Source: Methanoregulaceae archaeon UBA288 (lineage in GTDB: Archaea > Halobacteriota > Methanomicrobia > Methanomicrobiales > Methanospirillaceae). From it: a DNA stretch of 8,810 nucleotides. A program made the translations under genes and the position numbers. A model generated the notes under the pieces. The model did no database searches. It worked only from the letters and a program-made list of their open reading frames with translations, and was not told the origin of the DNA. Positions within the stretch are counted from its first letter, which is position 1, and every line of letters begins with the position of its first letter. Positions 5,219 to 8,810 of this stretch are shown one piece after another. The DNA is taken from positions 1 to 8,810 of the forward strand of contig DAEF01000235.1 of NCBI GenBank assembly GCA_002495225.1, given 5' to 3'.

Positions 5219-5854
5219 ATGCCCATGCCGCTGATCCTTGGACTGCTCGGCTCGCCGCTCCCGCGGGGCAACACGGCCCTGCTCCTCGAACGGGCGCTCG
5301 CCGGCGCGGCGGACACGGGGTGCACGGTCGAGCGTGTGAACGTGCCGCTGCTGACCTTCGAGCCGTGCATGGAGATCCTCCACTGCATGAACGCCCCCGA
5401 GTGCGCCCAGATCGACGATATGACCCCCTATTACGAGAGGGTGGCCGAGGCCGACGGGATCGTGATCGCAACGCCGGTCATGACCATGGGCGTCCCGGGC
5501 AAGCTGAAGGGGTTCATCGACCGGTTCCAGGTCTTCTACTGGGCCAAGTACGGCAGGAACGAGCCCCTGGTCCCGATAGAGCGGAAAAAGCAGCGGCACG
5601 GGCTTCTGCTTTCGATCTCGGGCCTCTCCCTGGACCGCACCCCGAATGTCTTCGACGGAGTCCGGGCCACGACGACGGCCTTCTTCGATATCATCGACGT
5701 GACGCCCGGAGAGGAGCTCCTCGTCGACGACATGGACGGCAAGCGCGACCTCGCCCGGTTCCCCGCGCTGCTCGAGGAGGCGTACGCGATGGGGCGGCGG
5801 GTGGGCGAGCGTGCCTGCGGCGGTTCGGGGGAGACCGGGACGGTATCCGGATAG
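5219..5854 (+). CDS. Isf-like NADPH-dependent FMN reductase-fold flavoprotein with three of four cluster cysteines, 211 aa
   Basis: This is a flavodoxin-fold protein related to the two Isf genes on the other strand. It has the phosphate loop GSPLPRGNTALLLE (residues 11-24), TPVMTMGVPGKLKGFIDRFQ for flavin contacts, and a C-terminal helix after DDMDGK. At the cluster motif it reads C50-MEILH-C56-MNAPE-C62, so the second ligand position (53) is Ile. A standard four-cysteine [4Fe-4S] site is therefore incomplete: it may bind FMN only, hold a [3Fe-4S] or labile cluster, or use another ligand. ATG 5219 is chosen; ATG 5225 is equally possible and fits the TATA-derived start slightly better. The C-terminus ends in a Gly/Ser/Thr-rich tail. 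It is divergent from the peroxiredoxin operon and convergent with radC. Confidence 0.85.
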   Translation: MPMPLILGLLGSPLPRGNTALLLERALAGAADTGCTVERVNVPLLTFEPCMEILHCMNAPECAQIDDMTPYYERVAEADGIVIATPVMTMGVPGKLKGFIDRFQVFYWAKYGRNEPLVPIERKKQRHGLLLSISGLSLDRTPNVFDGVRATTTAFFDIIDVTPGEELLVDDMDGKRDLARFPALLEEAYAMGRRVGERACGGSGETGTVSG

Positions 5855-5868
5855 GGGGCGTCTCCCCC
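5854..5868. terminator. GGGGG-cgtct-CCCCC hairpin between convergent genes
   Basis: A five-pair G/C stem with a five-base loop begins at the last base of the flavoprotein stop codon and ends nine bases before the radC stop. It could help end transcription from both sides, but no T-tract follows on either strand, so the assignment is tentative. Confidence 0.35.
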
Positions 5869-5876
5869 CCTCTGCA

Positions 5877-6536
5877 TCAGAGGATGCCAGCCTGCTTGAG
5901 CGAGCGGTGCCCCTTCTTCGAGATGATCAGATGGTCCAGGACCTGGATACCGAGGAGCTCGCCGGCCTCCGTGAGCTGCCGGGTGATCGCGAGGTCCGGG
6001 GCCGAGGGCTCGAGTGAGCCCGACGGGTGGTTGTGGACGAAGACGACGGCCGCGGCCCGGTCTGTGATCGCGTCGGCGAAGGCCTCGCGCGGGTGGACCT
6101 GGCTCGCGTTCAGCAGGCCGACCGTGAGGGTTCGGGCACGGATGACCTCGCCCGCTCCGTTCAGGGTGATCGCCATGAAGTGCTCCTGCTGACGGTGCCG
6201 TATCGCCTCGACGTCAGGCAGGCAGAGCACCTCCTCGGGGTTGGTCACGCGGAGACCCTCGTTCAGGTCCCCGAACCGGCGGGCAATCTCGAAGGCGGCA
6301 AGGAGCTGGCAGGCCTTGGCCTTTCCGACCCCCGGGACGGCCGTGAGGTTCTCGATCGTGACGTCCTGCTTCCGTTCGTCGAAGACGTCCTCGATCTCGC
6401 CGGAGACGGCGAGCACGTCCCGCCCCCGGGTACCCCGGCCGATGATCACGGCGATCAGTTCGCGGGTCCTGAGCGCCTTCGCTCCCTTCTTGATCAGTTT
6501 CTCACGCGGCCGGTCCCTCTCCGGGATCTCGGCCAT
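5877..6536 (-). CDS. radC: RadC family JAMM-fold protein, 219 aa
   Basis: This is a RadC/YicR-type protein. The N-terminus RPREKLIKKGAKALRTRELI and GRGTRGRDV are the family signature. A helix-hairpin-helix stretch, NLTAVPGVGKAKACQLLAA, lies at about residues 63-81. The JAMM metal site is complete: Glu118 (QQEHF), His168-x-His170, Ser178, Asp181 (HNHPSG, then PSAPD). The family was named for DNA repair, but that role is not established; a metal-dependent hydrolase or nuclease activity is assumed from the fold. ATG 6536 gives MAEIPERDRPREK, the usual RadC start; GTG 6557 would add seven residues. No clear TATA box or Shine-Dalgarno sequence was seen before it. It lies between the third Isf-like gene and rubrerythrin, with its 5' end facing the latter. 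Confidence 0.92.
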   Translation of the reverse strand: MAEIPERDRPREKLIKKGAKALRTRELIAVIIGRGTRGRDVLAVSGEIEDVFDERKQDVTIENLTAVPGVGKAKACQLLAAFEIARRFGDLNEGLRVTNPEEVLCLPDVEAIRHRQQEHFMAITLNGAGEVIRARTLTVGLLNASQVHPREAFADAITDRAAAVVFVHNHPSGSLEPSAPDLAITRQLTEAGELLGIQVLDHLIISKKGHRSLKQAGIL

Positions 6537-6590
6537 GCGTCGCGCCGCCACGATCACACAATGTGCGCGGCCCCGACTTCAACGTTCTTT

Positions 6591-6617
6591 TTCGTCCCTG
6601 GTTCGTAATTCGACGAA
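6591..6617 (+). promoter_or_regulatory. TTCG repeat cluster upstream of rubrerythrin
   Basis: TTCG occurs at 6591, 6602 and 6609, and inverted (CGAA) at 6614-6617, just before the rubrerythrin TATA box. Spacing is TTCG-N7-TTCG, then TTCG-N3-TTCG, then one base before CGAA. TTCG-containing repeats have been described as binding elements of MsvR, a redox-sensing regulator of methanogens (from general knowledge; the exact reported spacing is not asserted). No regulator gene is in the window. Confidence 0.45.
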
Positions 6618-6622
6618 ATAAG

Positions 6623-6632
6623 AAAGTATAAG
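6623..6632 (+). promoter_or_regulatory. TATA box of rubrerythrin
   Basis: AAAGTATAAG is centred about 29 bases before ATG 6657, which predicts transcription start at about 6654 and an essentially leaderless message. This favours ATG 6657 over GTG 6651. Confidence 0.6.
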
Positions 6633-6656
6633 TCTCGCCCCGCTCCATCTGTGTCC

Positions 6657-7161
6657 ATGTCGACCATGGACAATGTCGGAGCCGCGTTCGCGGGCGAGTC
6701 CCAGGCCAACCGGAAGTACCTCGCGTTCTCGGAGAAGGCCACGCAGGAGGGCTTCCCGGCCGTCGCAAAGCTCTTCCGCGCCGCATCCGATGCCGAGGCG
6801 ATCCACGCCCGGACTCTTCTCGGCGTGATGGGCGCGTCGAAGTCGACGGCCGAGAACCTCGCCGGTTCCGTGGCGGGCGAGACCCACGAGTTCACCGAGA
6901 TGTACCCCGCGTTCATCGCGGAGGCCGAGCGCGAGGGCCAGAAGGCCGCGATCACGCCGTTCACGTACGCGATGAAGGCCGAGGAGGTCCACGCCGGGCT
7001 TCTACGCGAAGGCGGCCGAGGCCGTGAAGGCCGGCAAGGATCTCGAGGCGAAAAAGGTACTCCTCTGCCCCGTCTGCGGAAACGTCGCGCTCGACGAGGC
7101 GCCCGAGCGGTGCCCGATCTGCAGCGTTCCCGGCCCCCGGTGGCGTGAGATCACGATGTAA
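6657..7161 (+). pseudogene. rubrerythrin (diiron peroxidase plus rubredoxin domain), one-base frameshift
   Basis: Rubrerythrin reduces hydrogen peroxide at a diiron site, with electrons entering through a C-terminal rubredoxin domain. The four-helix part is clear: GESQANRKYLAFSEKA (first Glu ligand), AEAIHARTLLG, ETHEFTEMYPAFIAEAE and MKAEEVHAG. After this the frame breaks: GCC GGG CTT CTA should read GCC GGC TTC TAC. From about 7000, one base out of phase, it continues FYAKAAEAVKAGKDLEAKK and the rubredoxin knuckles LLCPVCGN and RCPICS, ending WREITM with TAA 7159-7161. An extra G among 6996-6998 explains everything, and the repaired product has 167 residues. Uncorrected, the protein runs out of frame to 7148 and loses the rubredoxin domain and the last diiron-helix context. 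A sequencing error is at least as likely as a real mutation, because every other part is well conserved. Confidence 0.9.
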
Positions 7162-7288
7162 AAACGCCCGTTCCCAGTCAGCTTTTGAACGCTGGCTCCT
7201 CGTTGGTACCCGGGCGCGTCCGGACCGGACACGGGGAAAAATATCGCGGGTGGGGGGAACAGCGGTCCACCGCTCCCGGCCCGTCCTC
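7162..7288. other. intergenic region between convergent rubrerythrin and nifB, with small inverted repeats
   Basis: Three short inverted repeats lie in these 127 bases. They are CAGC/GCTG around 7178-7194, GTCCGGaCCGGAC at 7218-7230, and AGCGGTCCACCGCT at 7261-7274, the last with flanking GGG and CCC that could lengthen the stem. GGGGAAAAATAT near 7233-7244 gives a T5 tract on the minus strand, after nifB. The region most likely holds termination signals for the two convergent genes. No gene or RNA was recognised. Confidence 0.35.
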
Positions 7289-8188
7289 TCACTTCTTTTC
7301 GTCGCTGTAGATACAGGACTGGATGTCCTGTCCGAGCAGCCCGATCGCGTCCGCCCGGCATCGCCGGCAGTGGCGCATCTGCTTGATGTACGGCGCGCAC
7401 CGGTCCTGCATCTCGCGCTTCTGGGCCGGCGTCGGGGGGACGATGTCCTTGAACTTGTACTGCGGGATCACCGGGATCAGGTTGAACGTGTAGGCGCCGA
7501 GCTTCCCTGCCACCTCGGCGATCTTTTCGATCTGGTCGTCGTTGACGCCGGGGACCCAGACCGTGTTGACCTTGACGACCATGTGCCGCTTGACCGCCTC
7601 CTCGATCCCCTTGAGCTGGTTTTCGATCATGATCTTCGCGGCCTCGATCCCCGTGTAGCGCTTCCCGTGATAGTTGACAAACTCGTAGATCTTCGCCCCG
7701 ACCTCGGGGTCGACCGCGTTCATCGTAACCGTGATGTTCCCGACGCCGAGCTCGTGGAGCTCGTCGATCCGCTCGGGCAGCATCAGCCCGTTCGTCGAGA
7801 GGCACTTGATCGTGTTCGGGAAGTGCTCCTTTACCAGGCGGAGCGCCTCGAACGTCTGCTCGTTCGCGAGCGGTTCGCCGGGGCCCGCGATCCCGAGCAC
7901 CTTGATGTACTGGTGCTCGTCGAGTACCTTCTTCACCAGGTCGACCACCTCGTCGGGGGTCACGACACGGCTCGTGACGCCGGGGCGGCTCTCGTTGACG
8001 CAGTCGTATCTCCGGTCGCAGTAGTTGCACTGGATGTTGCACTTCGGGGCGATGGGCAGGTGCATCCTGCCGAAGACATGGCAGGCCTTCTCGGAGAAGC
8101 ACGGGTGCTCGCGTACACGCCGGAGGCTCGAGGGGTCGAACGGCACCTCCTGGCCGTCGACGGTTGCAGTGGGATATTCTTCGGTCAT
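7289..8188 (-). CDS. nifB: NifB, radical SAM FeMo-cofactor precursor synthase (short archaeal form), 299 aa
   Basis: NifB uses S-adenosylmethionine to insert carbide and fuse two [4Fe-4S] clusters into NifB-co, the core of the nitrogenase cofactor. The radical SAM motif is C50-x3-C54-x2-C57 in HLPIAPKCNIQCNYCDRRYD, followed by VNESRPGVTSR, a NifB hallmark. Upstream HPCFSEKACHVFGR holds Cys30 and Cys36. LGIAGPGEPLAN is the SAM-binding GGEP-like element, and CRRCRADAIGLLGQD (Cys274, Cys277) is the conserved C-terminal region. There is no NifX-like domain, as in methanogen NifB. ATG 8188 gives a family-typical start with no Shine-Dalgarno sequence; the TATA box at 8221-8228 predicts a leader of about 11 bases. 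No other nif gene is in the window. Confidence 0.96.
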   Translation of the reverse strand: MTEEYPTATVDGQEVPFDPSSLRRVREHPCFSEKACHVFGRMHLPIAPKCNIQCNYCDRRYDCVNESRPGVTSRVVTPDEVVDLVKKVLDEHQYIKVLGIAGPGEPLANEQTFEALRLVKEHFPNTIKCLSTNGLMLPERIDELHELGVGNITVTMNAVDPEVGAKIYEFVNYHGKRYTGIEAAKIMIENQLKGIEEAVKRHMVVKVNTVWVPGVNDDQIEKIAEVAGKLGAYTFNLIPVIPQYKFKDIVPPTPAQKREMQDRCAPYIKQMRHCRRCRADAIGLLGQDIQSCIYSDEKK

Positions 8189-8220
8189 TGCGATTCAGAT
8201 AGGAACTCTACCCGAGGATC

Positions 8221-8228
8221 TATAAATT
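8221..8228 (-). promoter_or_regulatory. TATA box of nifB
   Basis: The minus strand reads AATTTATA, centred about 37 bases before ATG 8188. It lies at the very end of the upstream TPR gene, whose TAA stop (8227-8229) overlaps it. A palindromic NrpR-type operator (GGAA...TTCC), as known for nitrogen-regulated methanogen promoters, was not evident. Confidence 0.55.
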
Positions 8229-8589
8229 ACTCCCGATTGCGGCGGAACCGGAGATCCATCGCGCGGGCGAACGCAACCGCTGCCTCCTCCGTTCGTCCGA
8301 GTGCCGTGAGCGCATTCGAGCGAGCCAGGTACGGGGCCGGGCGATCAGGTGCAGCCTGTACGGCGCGGTCGTACGCGGCGAGCGCCTCGTCGTAGCGTGC
8401 GAGCGCGTAGAACGCGTTGCCCCGTCCGAGCAGGGCCTCGGCCGAGTCAGGTTCAACATCGAGCGCACGGTCGAACGCCTCGATCGCGGCCGCGTACTTG
8501 CTGCGGCGCGTCCAGGTCATCCCGCGCTGGACCCACCAGCCGGCGTCGCCGTCACCGGCCGGGCGGTCGGTCGTGGTATCTGTGGGCAT
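8227..8589 (-). CDS. TPR-repeat protein, three tandem repeats, 120 aa
   Basis: This small soluble protein is made almost only of tetratricopeptide repeats, which mediate protein-protein contacts. Three 34-residue units can be seen, at about 16-49, 50-83 and 84-117, each with the W/A-G-Y-A-P-type consensus: AIEAFDRALDVEPD, EALLGRGNAFYALARYDEAL with AAYDRAVQAAPD, then YLARSNALTALGRTEEAA. A polar N-terminal tail (about 15 residues, Thr/Asp-rich) precedes them. There is no signal peptide or membrane segment. ATG 8589 fits the TATA box at 8611-8620 (about 27 bases upstream), so translation is probably leaderless. Three repeats are few for a complete superhelix, so it may dimerise or act as an adaptor. 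Its partner is not known, and a link to nifB rests on adjacency only. Confidence 0.85.
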   Translation of the reverse strand: MPTDTTTDRPAGDGDAGWWVQRGMTWTRRSKYAAAIEAFDRALDVEPDSAEALLGRGNAFYALARYDEALAAYDRAVQAAPDRPAPYLARSNALTALGRTEEAAVAFARAMDLRFRRNRE

Positions 8590-8610
8590 GGATTCGGCAA
8601 GGCTGCATGC

Positions 8611-8620
8611 ACGTTTATAC
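8611..8620 (-). promoter_or_regulatory. TATA box of the TPR gene, overlapping the upstream stop codon
   Basis: The minus strand reads GTATAAACGT, centred about 27 bases before ATG 8589. The TAA at 8615-8617 inside it is the stop codon of the upstream phosphoesterase gene. Confidence 0.6.
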
Positions 8621-8810
8621 CTGCCTGTCCCCGGCCCGGATGACGAGCCACTGGTCGGGCCCGGCCCGCCGGAACGGCACGAAGAGATAGCGCTCCACAG
8701 AACGGCGACCGTGAAGCCGGACCTCGATACGGTCCGCCGTCCACTCGACCACGTCGTACTCGCCGCTGTCGTGCACGGCCACCTCGCCCGCGCCGTACTC
8801 GCCCTCGGGG
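8615..8810 (-). CDS. LigD-type DNA 3'-phosphoesterase domain, C-terminal 64 residues (5' end outside window)
   Basis: The last 64 residues are open from the right edge to TAA 8615-8617. They begin PEGEYGAGEVAVHDSGEY, which matches the I-PEGEYGAGxVxxWDxGxY signature of the 3'-phosphoesterase (PE) domain of bacterial LigD. They continue with VEWTADRIEVRLHGRR, RYLFVPF and DQWLVIRAGD, matching the conserved LHG, the following beta-strand and W-L-(I/V)-(I/R)-K/R-x-x-D. PE domains remove 3'-phosphates and ribonucleotides from DNA ends before ligation. In archaea they occur as stand-alone proteins, and the stop codon directly after the domain shows that no ligase or polymerase domain follows at the C-terminal side. 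The catalytic His and Asp of the N-terminal half are outside the window. The usual VWD tryptophan is His here (VHD). Confidence 0.82.
   Translation of the reverse strand, partial: PEGEYGAGEVAVHDSGEYDVVEWTADRIEVRLHGRRSVERYLFVPFRRAGPDQWLVIRAGDRQV

Noticed and set aside
5060..5599. Minus-strand open frame overlapping the third Isf-like gene
   Set aside because: It is antisense to a gene with clear flavodoxin motifs and resembles no known family.
7261..7274. AGCGGTCCACCGCT as an attachment site or regulatory operator
   Set aside because: It occurs once, between convergent 3' ends and with no integrase nearby, so a termination hairpin or chance is simpler.
7145..8395. 416-codon plus-strand open frame opposite nifB
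   Set aside because: It is antisense to the unmistakable NifB sequence, and its Asp/Val/Arg-rich composition mirrors the codon bias of nifB.
1..8810. CRISPR array, tRNA, rRNA or insertion sequence
   Set aside because: No regularly spaced repeats, cloverleaf-like elements, rRNA-like stretches, transposase motifs or terminal inverted repeats were seen on either strand.

Overview
The window looks like a chromosomal segment of a high-GC (roughly two-thirds G+C by eye) methanogenic archaeon, most likely of the order Methanomicrobiales. The reasons are a methanogen-type NifB without a fused NifX domain, a RibL-type archaeal FAD synthase, cysteine-rich iron-sulfur flavoproteins of the Isf family, an archaeal Prx6-type peroxiredoxin, a stand-alone LigD 3'-phosphoesterase domain, and archaeal TATA boxes placed about 26 bases before several starts. 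The genus is inference. No insertion sequence, CRISPR array, tRNA or rRNA was seen.

Layout. Bases 1-437 hold the C-terminal end of a Gfo/Idh/MocA oxidoreductase (+). It converges on an ornithine cyclodeaminase/alanine dehydrogenase family gene (434-1427, -) that is broken by an apparent one-base frameshift near 1250. A short divergent promoter region (1428-1520) leads into a translationally coupled pair on +: a stand-alone JAMM/MPN+ metalloprotease (1521-1892) and a RibL-type FAD synthase (1889-2317). The pair converges on two tandem Isf paralogues on - (2311-2907 and 2904-3518, overlapping by ATGA).

Bases 3555-5022 (-) form a four-gene operon, read from right to left: a 74-residue zinc-ribbon protein, a 41-residue free-standing desulforedoxin, an AhpD/carboxymuconolactone-decarboxylase-fold protein without the redox CxxC, and a Prx6-type peroxiredoxin. 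Divergent from it is a third Isf-like flavoprotein (5219-5854, +) that lacks one of the four cluster cysteines. RadC (5877-6536, -) follows, then rubrerythrin (6657-7161, +), which carries a one-base insertion near 6997. The right end, all on -, holds nifB (7289-8188), a three-TPR protein (8227-8589) and the C-terminal end of a LigD-type 3'-phosphoesterase (8615-8810).

How the genes fit together. The centre (about 2.3-7.2 kb) reads as an oxygen/peroxide-defence neighbourhood: peroxiredoxin and rubrerythrin remove peroxide, while the small Fe/Zn proteins and Isf flavoproteins are plausible electron carriers. The FAD synthase beside the flavoproteins may be linked to flavin supply (inference). 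Two unrelated JAMM-fold proteins, a small JAMM and RadC, are in the same window. Both frameshifts look like single-base insertions in G/C-rich sequence, so assembly error has to be excluded before either gene is called dead.
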